Shown one piece after another: positions 1 through 9,910 of a DNA stretch of 64,000 nt. Below the pieces are notes generated by a model. It was given only the letters and a program-made list of their open reading frames with translations. It did not search any database and was not told the origin of the DNA. The position numbers and the translations under genes are program-made. This DNA comes from Catenaria anguillulae PL171 (lineage: Eukaryota > Blastocladiomycota > Blastocladiomycetes > Blastocladiales > Catenariaceae). How positions within the stretch are numbered: the stretch's first letter is position 1; each line of letters opens with the position of its first letter. Where the stretch lies: assembly GCA_002102555.1 (NCBI GenBank), contig MCFL01000061.1:62001-126000 (forward strand), given 5' to 3'.

Positions 1-76
1 CTTTGCGCTCTTCCCTCTCTCCATTGACGGTCGGTATCACTATACTCTATGAAGCGTTTCTTGAAAGCAATCAACA

Positions 77-756
77 ATGAAATCCACGTTTGCCGTCATC
101 GTCATCCTTGCCGCCGCCCTGGCGCATGTTGCCTCTGCGCACTACATCCTGACGTCGCCCAAAACGCGAGGCATGATCGAAGAACAACAGCCCAACCCGC
201 CATGTGGAGGATTCAACGATGTGCAAGCTGAGCGCACAAAGTGGCCGATGGGTACATATTGACCCACCGTGCGTGGCTAGCTGTCAATGATCGTGTCATT
301 GACTCTCCGTCATTCCTTTTTTCAGGCAACCCCATCGGCATTACGGCATACCACGCCAACGCAGCCTTTTCCATATTCGTCTCACTCTCGCCCAAACCGA
401 TGGCCATGTCCGACTTTACCGAGTACTCGTCGTCCCGCTTGGACCGTGTTGGGAAGCACACGATTGAGTTCCCGCTGGACAAGGGCGGGTCCGAAGCATT
501 CCTCAAGGCGATGCAGGTCAAGGAAGTGCGCGAGCTCGCTGGAAAGTCGGCGACCATCATGACCCGGTACGATGGTGGCGATGGGACGCTGTACCAGTGT
601 GGAGATGTTGTGTTTGAGGCAGCGGCAAGCAAGCAAGGCCAAGCAGCCGCCGGGAAGAGCGGGTCCGGATCGGGGGCCGCCGCACAGGTTGGAGCCGGGT
701 CGGGCGGTGTTGTGGTGGCTGCGGCAGTTGCGGCGGCCGGTCTGCTTGCGGTGTAA
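77..756 (+). CDS. BIM1-like (X325) secreted copper-binding protein, GPI-anchor candidate
   Basis: Two exons, 77-251 and 326-756, with a 74-nt GTACAT...TTCAG intron in phase 1; 201 residues. Residues 1-21 form a signal peptide ending VASA, so the mature chain starts with His (HYILTSPKTRGM), the histidine-brace arrangement of the BIM1/X325 LPMO-like family. The family PCGG motif follows, then WPMGN and a second conserved His in ITAYHANA. The tail is Gly/Ser-rich (from about residue 165) and ends in an Ala/Val/Leu hydrophobic stretch, as for a GPI-anchor signal. Family members bind copper at the cell surface; Cryptococcus Bim1 helps Ctr1 take up copper, and related proteins lack polysaccharide oxidase activity. 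The neighbour at 1451 is a CTR transporter, which supports this role. The start at 77 is chosen because it gives the signal peptide. Confidence 0.85.
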
Positions 757-1450
757 ACCGTTGATGGACGAGTCGTTTGGTTTGTGTAAATTCTCTCACT
801 CGACAGGGTCGCTGTTCGCGGGTTGCTGGCCCAACCTGTCGCTGTCGCGTTTCCCAACTCATGTCACCTCCTCCCCGCAGTTCGTACAATCATTTGTCCA
901 TGAAATGAAGGAATCTCCTCGTTACTGTAACGTTATTGTGCTCGCATTCCACCGGGAGAAATACATTTCATGAGATTGTATGCCACACCGTCAAATTCTT
1001 GACTTTTCCGAGGCACACTGCGACGTAAATTTCCATCGCCGGAAAACCCACCCGCGAAAATATACTGGGCTGCCTTCCACCATGAAATAATCACACTGAC
1101 GCTTGAAGCAATTACATGTACATTTGTAACATTGACTTTCCGCACGGCCGCAAGGAACTCGTTTTTTATCCCAGAAACAACCGACCCACCGCCTCCAAGG
1201 ATTGCAGCAGCGGCCAGGCAAAGAGACAACGCCGTGCCGACGCCCATCCGTTGATAACCGCTATGTGAGCTTGTTCGGTGCAAGCAATATAAATATCAGC
1301 CCGGGGCCCCGACCTTCTTCAACACAGTCGTAACGCCGTTAGCCTAAGCGTCAATCACCTCTCTACCCGTTTCCACTATATACCTATCATCCGCCGACTC
1401 TTACACCGCGCCCTCCCCATCCACATCTACGCTTCAGTCTTCTTGTCAAG
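757..1450. other. Intergenic stretch between BIM1-like and CTR genes
   Basis: I see no supported gene here. A TATA-like tataaata lies at 1288-1295, about 155 bp before the CTR start codon, followed by a pyrimidine-rich stretch. No copper-regulator site could be assigned with confidence. Confidence 0.4.
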
Positions 1451-2871
1451 ATGCACACTTCTCCAACAACAGCCCGCGGGCAACACGCACTTGTGCTCGT
1501 TGCCCTGTGCTTTGCTTTGCTTGCCGCCCTCCCCTCGCTTTCCCTGGCCCAATCCCCTCCCGAGCCTTCTCGCAAGTCTCTCGAAGACTTTTGCCGGCCG
1601 GCCTCGTCCAACAAGTACGCTGCTTGCTCCTTCTTGCTTCGCGGCGGCTGCTCGGATGCGTCCAAGCCCTACTGCAACACGCTGGCCATGTACAATGCCC
1701 TGTGTGCGTTCGATAACCCGCCCGACGCGCCGTGCAAGGCCTATACCGACTACTGCGCCGCGGCCGGGAACGAGGGCAAGTGTGCCGAGCCCGCAAACAA
1801 GGCTTGGCCCCAGTGGGTCAATTCGACCATGTTCCAGCATCAGGTGTTTAGGATGTGTAATGTGCACAACATGGTACGTTCATTGACTCTCACTGTGGAT
1901 TCCCACTCCTCCCTTTATCTCATCTTCAAATCATTTCTTGCATCCCCAATTCACAGGAGGGTTGCGACCGCTGCGCCAAACCCGCCATGTTGCCCACGAC
2001 GCCGCTCGCGCAGCTCGATCCCTGCGACTCGCTGGCCACCTATGTCATCATGTGCAAGGCCATGCCCGACATGACTGCGTGTGGATTCCCCTGGAAGCCC
2101 ATGTGCCGCAACTTGGCAAAGTCCAACGAAGTGTTCCCCAACATTTGCGCGGCATCGGCACTCACGGACGACAATGGCGACGACGGCACGGGCTTGGGCA
2201 GCTCGCACGGCAACCACGGGGCCGGATCGGGGTCCGGGTCGGGCACGGGTGACAATCCATTTGAGTTTGAGATTCCGCCCATGCGCATGTACTTCCATCA
2301 AGACATCAACGACTTGCTGCTGTTCCGTGCCTGGGTCACGCGCACGCACTTCCAGTACTGGATGGCCACCATTGGCGTGTTTGTTGCGTCTTTTGGGTTC
2401 TCTGCCTGGGTTTGGACCATTCGCCGGGTGTGGATCCCGAAACTCAACGTCAAGCTTGCGGCCGTCAACTTGCACATTGAAGGCACCATCGGGTATGCGG
2501 ATGCTCGCGCGCACTTGCCTGCGTCGCAAACCACGCTGCCGCTCAACACGACCGATGCCGGCGTGGCGGGCGTGGGTGCTGGGTCGCGCACCAGCTTGAT
2601 TGTCAAGCGCGAGGCGCTGATTGCTGCCCGTGCCGCCTTGCTTGTTGTCGAGTTGGCGTGGTCGTACACGCTCATGTTGATTGCCATGGCGTTTAACTTG
2701 GGGTGGATTGCGGCATTCTTGCTGGGTGCATTTGCCGGCAACATGGTGTTCAATCGCGATGCGCCGGCCCCGCCAAAGCAGCAGATGGGTGTCGGCCAGG
2801 TGGGTGAAGACTCGGCGAGGGTCAGTGAGGATGGTAAGGATGGCATGATGAGGCAGGCAACCTGCTGCTGA
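1451..2871 (+). CDS. CTR-family copper transporter with Cys-rich ectodomain
   Basis: Exons 1451-1873 and 1957-2871 are joined by an 83-nt GTACGT...CACAG intron; 445 residues. A signal peptide ends near SLSLAQ. It is followed by about 180 residues rich in cysteine (FCRP, GGCSD, EGCDRCAKP, MTACGFPWKPMC), then a Gly/Ser/His linker (about residues 215-255). The CTR core is PMRMYFHQ, a first membrane segment ending in AWVWTIRR, then the MxxxM motif in LMLIAMAFN, and a last helix with GxxxG (LLGAFAGNM). CTR proteins import Cu(I) as trimers in the plasma membrane. Compared with yeast Ctr1, the large disulfide-type ectodomain is unusual. A Lys/Cys tail (ATCC) ends the protein. Gene order with the BIM1-like protein suggests joint copper uptake. 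Confidence 0.88.
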
Positions 2872-3006
2872 TTGATTTGAAAAGTGTCGCTGTATCCTTT
2901 TGCTTGGCTGTTTGCGCTTGTGTTTATTCTCTCCAATGGCTGTGTCGGTAAACATTTGACATGCAACCTTTTCATGTTTTATTCCAACTCTGACTCGAGA
3001 CACAAG

Positions 3007-3982
3007 TCAGTAATCCACACAGAGCAAGTCCCTCATTGCACACGGACTTCGGCAGAGAGGACATTCGGGTTTCTCAAGCACCCACTCGCCCACGCACGAC
3101 CAGCAAAAGATGTGACCACAGGGAGCAACGGTCGACACGACCCGCGGACCCATGCAAAGCACACAATCGCCCGAAGTATCCGGGTCATAGCCATGGGTAT
3201 CCTCGTTCTCCTCGTTCAGCAATGGCTCCTTCAATTTGGGCTCGGTCAAGGCAAGGTTTGAGGTCGTCGACTCTGACACTGTTTGAGCCGATAATCGCTC
3301 AAGTGTGGCAGCTTGGTAGGCGGCCATGGCCACCGTGACTGCAACTTTGCCGAGAAGCATATATCCAAGAGGCGCATAGGAAAACGACAATCGATCCGGC
3401 GACGGTTTTGAGATGGCCATCTGTTGTTGGTAGTGACCGTCAGGGGAAATGATTCGTCGTGCGGCGAATGGTGTGGTGTGGGGACCGTACCGAACGAATC
3501 CCAGCAATCCTCCGAGCCAAATGATAATACGCTCCCGTAAAGTAAAACACGGCCAAGTGCGCCGGCACCACCACTTGATTCACGATCCAAGGAACCCTCT
3601 GTCGAACTGTATCGGGCATGCGCTTGAGCGCGGCCAAGAACGCGGGCGGCGAGAGTACCTGTGCAAGCACAAACAAGACCCTCTGCCACCGCTTGGCGGG
3701 CGAATGGCCGTTGGCGGCCACGGGGGCAAGGTCGCAGTACTCTTCGCCGAGCGTGGCGGCGCCGCGGCCCGTGGTGAAGACGAGGTAGAGGGCCGAGGCG
3801 GCCGCTGGGATGAACTTGTCGATGGAGGCATAGGTTGAGGGCGAGAGGGTGGCGGCGAGGACGGATTGAAGGGCGGCGAGGACGGTGTGGGTGTAAGCGT
3901 CGTCCTTTTGGGCGGCACGGATCATGTCCGGCGGGGTGGCAAAGGGGAAGTGGATTGGCTGTGTTGGTTGTTCAGTTGTCAT
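3007..3982 (-). CDS. PEX10: Peroxisome biogenesis factor 10 (RING ubiquitin ligase)
   Basis: Two exons on the minus strand, 3982-3491 and 3420-3007, with a 70-nt intron (GTACGG, branch-like CTGAC, CAACAG) keep phase. The N-terminus has the PEX10 signature MIRAAQKDD. The middle has the peroxin membrane region (VFYFTGAYYHLARRIAGIR). The C-terminus is a C3HC4 RING: CVLC, then CGHIFC, WSC and CPLC. PEX10, with PEX2 and PEX12, forms the peroxisomal membrane ubiquitin ligase that recycles the import receptor PEX5. An upstream in-frame ATG at 4012 is possible, but 3982 has a better start context and matches the usual short N-terminus. It lies head-to-head with ERG8, 214 bp away. Confidence 0.92.
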
Positions 3983-4196
3983 GGTGTGTCGATTCATTTC
4001 AATGTCATGCATTATTCATATTATTGCAGGATGTGAAAGAGCACGACGGCAAGGAGTGATGTCTCGCACTCACTCACTCACATTCGCCTGAATAATTATG
4101 GCAGTCCGCACTCGTCGGCGCGTCCGTCCATTTCTTGGGCATTTCGCTCAGATCTCTAGCGGTATTGAATGTGAAATTGGTCGCCAACACCTCACC
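3983..4196. promoter_or_regulatory. Shared divergent promoter of PEX10 and ERG8
   Basis: Only 214 bp separate the two start codons, so both genes must be controlled from this stretch. It contains a repeated cactcactcact run near 4067-4080. No specific factor site was recognised. Confidence 0.45.
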
Positions 4197-5804
4197 ATGT
4201 CAAAGACCGCAAGCATTGTATCTGCTCCGGGCAAAGCCCTCATTGCCGGCGGCTACCTGGTCCTCGACCCGGCCTACTCTGGCCTTGTCCTCGCCACCTC
4301 TGCCCGCTTCTATGTCATCGTCCGCCCGTCCACGTCCACCACTGCCTTGTCCGCGGAAAACGAAAATGCTCTGCCTATCATCGTCACCTCGCCGCAATTC
4401 CCCTCAGATCCGCCTAGACACTATCTGGTCGACATCACCGGCATCGACCGACCGGGCGGAGCCTCTTTTACGTTCCGGTCTTCGCCGGCAGCCGCCAACA
4501 AGTTTATCGACAATGCCCTGCGCACGGCGCTGCTGCTGGCCCATCTGCGTCTCGGGCCCAATCGCTTCACATCTGCTCTCCCCCAGGCCAACGGAATTGA
4601 CGTCATTGTCCTCGCCGACAACGATTTCTACTCTCAATCCGCCTCGCTCGCCCGCCTGGGACTCATCAACCTGTGTGACCTGCCCAAATTCACCTCGCCC
4701 TCGGCCACGATTGCATCCGTCAACAAGACAGGTCTCGGATCGTCGGCTGCACTTGTCACAGGCATTGTTGCCGGCGTCAGCCGCTTCTTTACCACGGCCC
4801 AGTCCGCCGCTTCACCCGCCACCGACATGGACAAGCACGGCATTCACGCCGCGGCGCAGCTCGCACACTGCCTCGCGCAGGGAAAGATCGGGTCCGGGTT
4901 CGATGTTAGCTCGGCCATCTTCGGGTCGCATCGGTACCAGCGCTTTGACCCGAGCGTGCTGACGAGCGCCATGGACATATGGACCGCGGGCAAACACGTG
5001 GGCCAAGTGCTGGCGCCACTGATTCCTGGATTGGTCACGCAAACGCACGTGTTTCGAGTCCCGAGGGGCGTCAAGTTGATGCTTGCGGACGTTGCGGCGG
5101 GCAGCAATACGCCGGCGCTTGTGAGCCGGGTGTTGAAGTGGAGAAAGGAAAAGGGCGATGAGGCAGAAAGGGTGTGGCGCGAGATTCAGGACAATAACGA
5201 TCGGTTGGTGGAGGTCTTGGAGGAGATGGGCAAGTTGGATCAGGATCAGGTTGAGAGAGAGGTCAAGGCATGGTGGACTGGTGAGGCCAAAGACGGTCCG
5301 GTTGGCATTCTGGTTGATCGGCTCGTCAAGATTCTTGCGGTACTCGTGTCTCGCTCACTTGGATCATGCAACTCTCTTTTCACTCACACTCTCACTGTTT
5401 GCGTATGCATGTCAGCAAAACCGGGTTGGAATGCGGTCCATGGGCCAAGCTGCCGATGTGCCAATTGAGCCAGTTGAGCAGACCAAGCTCTTGGATGCAT
5501 GTATTGGGGTTTCTGGCGTTCTCGGTGCCGGTGTTCCTGGCGGTACGGCTTTGCACTTTTGCCGTTTTCTCATCCGCATCGATTCCGTCCGGCTGACTGT
5601 GGACCTTCTCGGGCATGTTTAGCTGGTGGATACGACGCAATCTTCATCTTGTACATTGACCACCCAACCGTACACGCCAACCTCACCCGAGCACTGTCTG
5701 GATTCGCCAACGTGACGCCGCTCTTGTGCGAGGCGAGCGCCGAAGGGATCAAGGACGAGTCCGAGACGGCCGTCGAATTGGCCGAGTTTCAGCAGTACCT
5801 GTAA
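4197..5804 (+). CDS. ERG8: Phosphomevalonate kinase
   Basis: Three exons, 4197-5339, 5416-5542 and 5623-5804, separated by 76-nt and 80-nt introns that both restore frame; 483 residues. It starts MSKTASIVSAPGKALIAGGYLVL, the GHMP-kinase N-terminus. The ATP loop is KTGLGSSAAL, near residue 180. GSGFDVSSAIFG and, rebuilt across the second intron, GVPGAGGYDAIF are conserved in fungal ERG8. The enzyme phosphorylates 5-phosphomevalonate to 5-diphosphomevalonate in the cytosolic mevalonate pathway, feeding sterol and prenyl synthesis, including the GGPP synthase found near 27.5 kb. Length is close to the yeast enzyme. Upstream in-frame codons to 4098 are read as 5' UTR because homology starts at the chosen Met. 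Confidence 0.93.
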
Positions 5805-6036
5805 AATGCGATGCGCGCCGGACGAAATGGAACAAATGCACACAGGGTGTCCAAACTTGCAAGGGTATTTCTTTCGTTATTGTGGATGGCTTGAACTATA
5901 CTCCATGCAAGATGGTTTGCTGCAATAATTGCGGAAATCTCGTGACATCTTGGGCAGGAAATGGCGCCAGGTCAATGGTGTGAATCATGTGAATGGCATC
6001 AGACAGTTCCCTATGGACCAGGCCATTCGCCGGGGG

Positions 6037-6624
6037 TCAACGCTGACACCAAAGAGTCTGGTACATCGATTCGCCGCAGTGGTCATAAACATACCCAGGT
6101 AAACATGACACCAAGTAATTCAATCCATGCAACGCCCTCGCCAGCTCGTCTTGATGATTGTCCATCAATTGGTCGTTGACAACCACGATTACCTGTCTCA
6201 CCGTGGCGTTCCCCTGGCCTTCTTGCGATCCGGACGCACGAACTGTCGCCTCCGCATCCACATCACCACTTCTTGGGTGCCGCCCAGATCGCAGCGCCTC
6301 AATCATACATCCTGCCCCAGCGTGTGAAATGATCAAGTCGGCGCGTTCCATGTCACTTGCGAGCGACGGTTTGTAATCGTATGCGGTGACTGCCAGCGGC
6401 ATATCGGTGGAAATGGGCATGAGGTCGGCGAGGGAGCGGCCGGCTTGGATGACCATGTGTGTGTAGCCGTGGGTGGCGAGAAGCAGTTGGGTGGCGGTGT
6501 TGAGGACGGCTGCGATGAGGGCTGGGAATGTGGTGGTGCCAACTGTGACGAAGACCGTCCGGCCGGGGTCTGTAGGGGTTACGAGCGGTGTGGAATGCAT
6601 TGCTGAGGGTTGGTGAGACTGCAT
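6037..6624 (-). CDS. ALG13: UDP-GlcNAc transferase catalytic subunit ALG13
   Basis: The protein of about 195 residues has the family hallmarks in order: VFVTVGTTTFPALI, then MVIQAGRS, then ADLIISHAGAGCMIEAL (the UDP-GlcNAc site) and QLMDNHQDELARAL. With the membrane partner ALG14, ALG13 adds the second GlcNAc to dolichol-PP-GlcNAc on the cytosolic face of the ER. The start is uncertain: Met at 6624 or 6600 both lie just before the homologous region, and the frame is open further upstream. The last 25 residues do not look conserved. A further intron near the 3' end is possible, but the only GT-AG pair I found would be about 37 nt, too short to trust. Confidence 0.85.
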   Translation of the reverse strand: MQSHQPSAMHSTPLVTPTDPGRTVFVTVGTTTFPALIAAVLNTATQLLLATHGYTHMVIQAGRSLADLMPISTDMPLAVTAYDYKPSLASDMERADLIISHAGAGCMIEALRSGRHPRSGDVDAEATVRASGSQEGQGNATVRQVIVVVNDQLMDNHQDELARALHGLNYLVSCLPGYVYDHCGESMYQTLWCQR

Positions 6625-6850
6625 AGCATGGCAATTCTGTAAAATTACAGCTTCGTTTCGTCCGAATTTGAGTTCGCGGAACTGCTTCGGAACATCGGAG
6701 AAAAAGTACTCGCCCATCCGCTCTGTCTCAAGTGAGACAGAGACAATGGCAAGGTGCATGAGTGCTGCGTAAAAAACCTTGAGCCCATTCGGCGGCTGCC
6801 GATATAGAAATGCTATTTCATCCATACTCACCCCGGGTCCTCGAGGAGCA

Positions 6851-6869
6851 CCCCCCCCCCCCCCCCCCC
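6851..6869. repeat. Poly-C homopolymer, 19 bp
   Basis: Nineteen consecutive C bases follow GGAGCA, in the short gap between the ALG13 and small secreted protein genes. A similar run lies at 60650-60662. Length is likely variable and error-prone in sequencing. Confidence 0.9.
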
Positions 6870-6948
6870 ACTTGCTCCTTCAAGGACTCCCCTCGAACCA
6901 ACAATCACCAACTGTCCTTCCGAGTCCACATCACCACCCGCTGCTCCA

Positions 6949-7374
6949 ATGAAAATGTATCGCTCGTTGCTCCCAATTCTTCTGATCCAGGGGCTCTCCC
7001 ACATGCTCTTTCTACCGAGATTCGCAACCGCCTTGGAACTGCCCTCCTCCGTACCGACGTTCGCCCGTCCAATCGATGTCACATCCGACCGAAAACAGTG
7101 GCCACCCGGCCTCGCCACCGACCCTTCGGGCGCATCGGTCGTGATCTTCACGAATCGGACTGGCTTTGGCAGCCGGACCGTCGGCCCGCTGGCCATGCTC
7201 ATCAAGGGGAACGAATCCGCCCTGCTCGACTTTGACTTGCCCTGGTCGGTTCGCACAAACACATCCGAATGGCGCGAGTCGGTGTCGCCAAGGCCGCCAG
7301 CGCCAGCTGGCGGGGCGGTGGTTGAGATTGAGGCGGACACGAGTCATCGTGCAGTGACCATTCCGGTCGTTTAG
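6949..7374 (+). CDS. Small putative secreted protein, unknown
   Basis: An uninterrupted frame of 141 residues starts with a hydrophobic leader (about residues 6-28, ending ATALELP) that would serve as a signal peptide. The mature part has Asn-X-Ser/Thr glycosylation sites (NRTG, NESA, NTSE) and a Pro/Ala stretch (RPPAPAGG), but no domain I recognise. The next Met, three codons in, would give the same leader. Support is only the signal peptide, base composition like neighbours and the absence of a competing gene. It could be the 5' exon of something longer, or not a gene. Confidence 0.4.
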   Translation: MKMYRSLLPILLIQGLSHMLFLPRFATALELPSSVPTFARPIDVTSDRKQWPPGLATDPSGASVVIFTNRTGFGSRTVGPLAMLIKGNESALLDFDLPWSVRTNTSEWRESVSPRPPAPAGGAVVEIEADTSHRAVTIPVV

Positions 7375-7555
7375 TTGCATCAAGTACTTTCTTACACACA
7401 TGTAAGGGTATGAATCATTGACAAATGTACATCCGTTTACTCATTCTATACAGATTAGTTTTCCGTCTATCGTATGTCACAAACATCCCATCCCCGCATC
7501 ACCCACGGATCCCCGCTCAGCCGGCATCTTGCACGACGCACAGTCCAGCCTCTCA

Positions 7556-9552
7556 TTATGACCCACTTGCTTGTGATGTCGGCCGTGGCCGCGGGTGCCG
7601 AAACTTGAAATTGAGCGATACCGGCAAGTACGACGCGTGAGCGAGCTGCATGCCCGCGAGCGCAGCCAGGACAAGCCAAATGAGTGCCGAATTGATGGGA
7701 AACGGCCTCGCCTCTGCCGTGGACCAGGCAAAGATCATGGTGCCAATTGCAGGCCCGATTCCGCGCACGGCCGCGGCCGCCGTTTGTCCCAGTCCGTTGA
7801 CGCGGCCAAGGCAGTTGGAAGGTGCAGAGTTATTGACCTAAAAGTAATGATCTCTGGATGATGAGTCTTTTGTGCACAAACGCCGAAGGGGAGATGGCTC
7901 ACATGACGTACCATGACCATAATGGGTGTAAAGCAAAACACCGAACACACCAACCGTACAAGCAGCGCACCAAGCAACACGGCCCAATCCCACGCACCAG
8001 GGATGCCTTCGCGCAACACCAACGCCACGCTGGGAAACGCAACGTATGCCAGCGGGTACACGAAAAGAGCGCCGATGTACATGCGCATCAGCGACACGCG
8101 CCGGGCAACCAGCGGGTACGCAATCAACTGCACGAGCAGCTCAAACACGCCAACAATTCCGAGAACGGTGCCGAGCTGCGCAGATGTAAGCAGCAGGCCT
8201 CCGCGCGAGCTGGGTTGCACGGCAAACAGGGCAAAGATTTCGTCAAACAGAGTCGTGTGCAGGGTGACGAGGGCGTAGCCTGTGACGGCGTGGTACGCGG
8301 CAGGGCCGAGCGAGAGTGAGGAGGAGTCGGGACCTTTGGCAGACAGGGTGGACTCGGATGCTCGCGAGCTGCGAATCGAGGCGGAACTGCTGATCGAGTC
8401 CGATTCGGAAAGAAAAGAGTCCGGATGCTTGACTTGGAGGTGGTCGTCCAGTTTGAGGACATTGGTCGCATCGAGAGAATTCGAATACAGCGTCGAGTCG
8501 CTCGAACGAAGCAGTGGGGATTCCTCGTCGATTTGCGACGTTGCGATTCGGAGCTCGTCGTCAGTGGCAGCAGCGCGATAACGGCGGCGGTATGCCGGGT
8601 GTGTCTCGTCAAGAAACAAGAGCGTGCATACGAATCCGACCATGGATACGAATGCCGCCACGAGGCACGGAAGCAGGTACGGGAAATCGATCAGGAGTTG
8701 CACGGATCCAAAGAGCTCTGGGTATTGCTTGGCCGGATTGCTCAACAATCCGCCAACCATTGGCCCGACTGTTCATGGCAAGGATTGCAATGGTCAGTTG
8801 TATCACTGCGATGATTGGCAAACGAGGGGGCTCGCGTACATATTCCACCCAACCCCCATGCCAATCCAAACACAGCAAATGCAAAATCTTGGTTTGTATC
8901 GTCGCTGATTTCGCCCAAGACGCATTTGGCGGCGCCCAGGTTTGCATTGAGAAACCCGCACAGCATGCGCGAGACAATGGCCATGGGATACGACTTGCTG
9001 GCGCCAAACGTCAACATGGTCGCTGTGTTGCCGAGCAGGCCCATGAGCAGCACGGGTTTGCGGCCGTATCGGTCGGACACGAGCCCCCACAGAGCCGAAG
9101 TCACTGCAGACACGAGTTGCAATTCCAAACACAGATAGGGCGGTTAATCGTTCGTGACGCGACAACGCTTGGTTTGTTTCAAAAGCAAGTCACGACCCGT
9201 TTCACGCACCGAATTGGGCTAACGAGAATATGGAGGCAAGAACGCCGACATAGTACCCAACGGTGGCGTCGTTGGATGCCACTTCAAAGTCCTTGACCAT
9301 GAAATAGACGAATGGAAACAGAATGGACAAGCTGACGGGCTCGGACAGGATGCAAATGGAGAGGATGAACATGGGCCCGAAAGGAAGCGGGTTGCGCTTC
9401 CGTGTTGGCGGGGGAAGGTCGTCTGTCGGGCTTGAGCTTGCGGCATCGCATACAAGTGCGGGATGTGATGGGTCCATGATTGGATCGGAGGAAGCTGTGT
9501 CAGGTACGGTGTGTTCGAGCAATGGATGACGACAAGTGGATTGGCTGTGCAT
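7556..9552 (-). CDS. MFS transporter, zinc-induced-facilitator-like (ZIFL) type
   Basis: Four exons on the minus strand, 9552-9210, 9103-8840, 8768-7912 and 7837-7556, with introns of 106, 71 and 74 nt, give 581 residues in phase. The cytosolic N-terminus of about 60 residues precedes the first helix. The MFS loop 2-3 signature SDRYGRKPVLL follows the first junction. The second junction restores GLGGIFGPMVGGLLSNP. A central loop of about 90 acidic/Ser-rich residues separates the two six-helix halves. VNGLGQTAAAAVRGIGPAIG near the C-terminus matches plant ZIFL and fungal relatives. Such proteins are proton-coupled exporters at vacuolar or plasma membranes. The substrate cannot be read from sequence. 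It is divergent from the stomatin gene. Confidence 0.85.
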
Positions 9553-9910
9553 GGTGCATGTGTTTCTTCACTCAGTGGGGATGATGTACAAAGTGCAAAG
9601 AGAATGGGATGGCTATCGAGTCTTGCCGACAGTTCTTTGTGTTGGGGGGAGATTTTGCCGAGGTCTGTGGCCAATAATGCAGACTCGTCGTCGTCGGGCG
9701 TTTCGATCTGGGATGGAACATGCCCTGGCCAAAATGACGCGTCATGTTGTGTCAAAATGTTTGCAGCCGCTGCACGCCCATCTCCCTTCTCTTCAACGCA
9801 CATATGCAGTTGTCACGCCTGCATGATCCTGCGAGAAACTGACGATTTACAGACTAATAGACCAAGCAACCCCCATCTCCACCCCTGACCCCCTTGTCTC
9901 CGGCTGTAGA
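9553..9910. promoter_or_regulatory. Divergent promoter region, MFS transporter and stomatin genes
   Basis: A 358-bp gap separates the two start codons. No factor site was recognised. It is pyrimidine-rich just before the stomatin ATG at 9911. Confidence 0.35.

Noticed and set aside
933-1283. Minus-strand frame of 116 residues with a hydrophobic stretch
   Set aside because: It lies in the promoter region of the CTR gene, has no homology-like motif, and its hydrophobic run looks like a product of base composition.
1951-3003. Long minus-strand frame of 350 residues
   Set aside because: It is antisense to the second exon of the CTR transporter, whose motifs are clear on the plus strand.
6058-6094. 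A 37-nt GT-AG intron near the 3' end of ALG13
   Set aside because: It would join a plausible tail, but 37 nt is well below the 58-190 nt range of the other introns, so it was not used.
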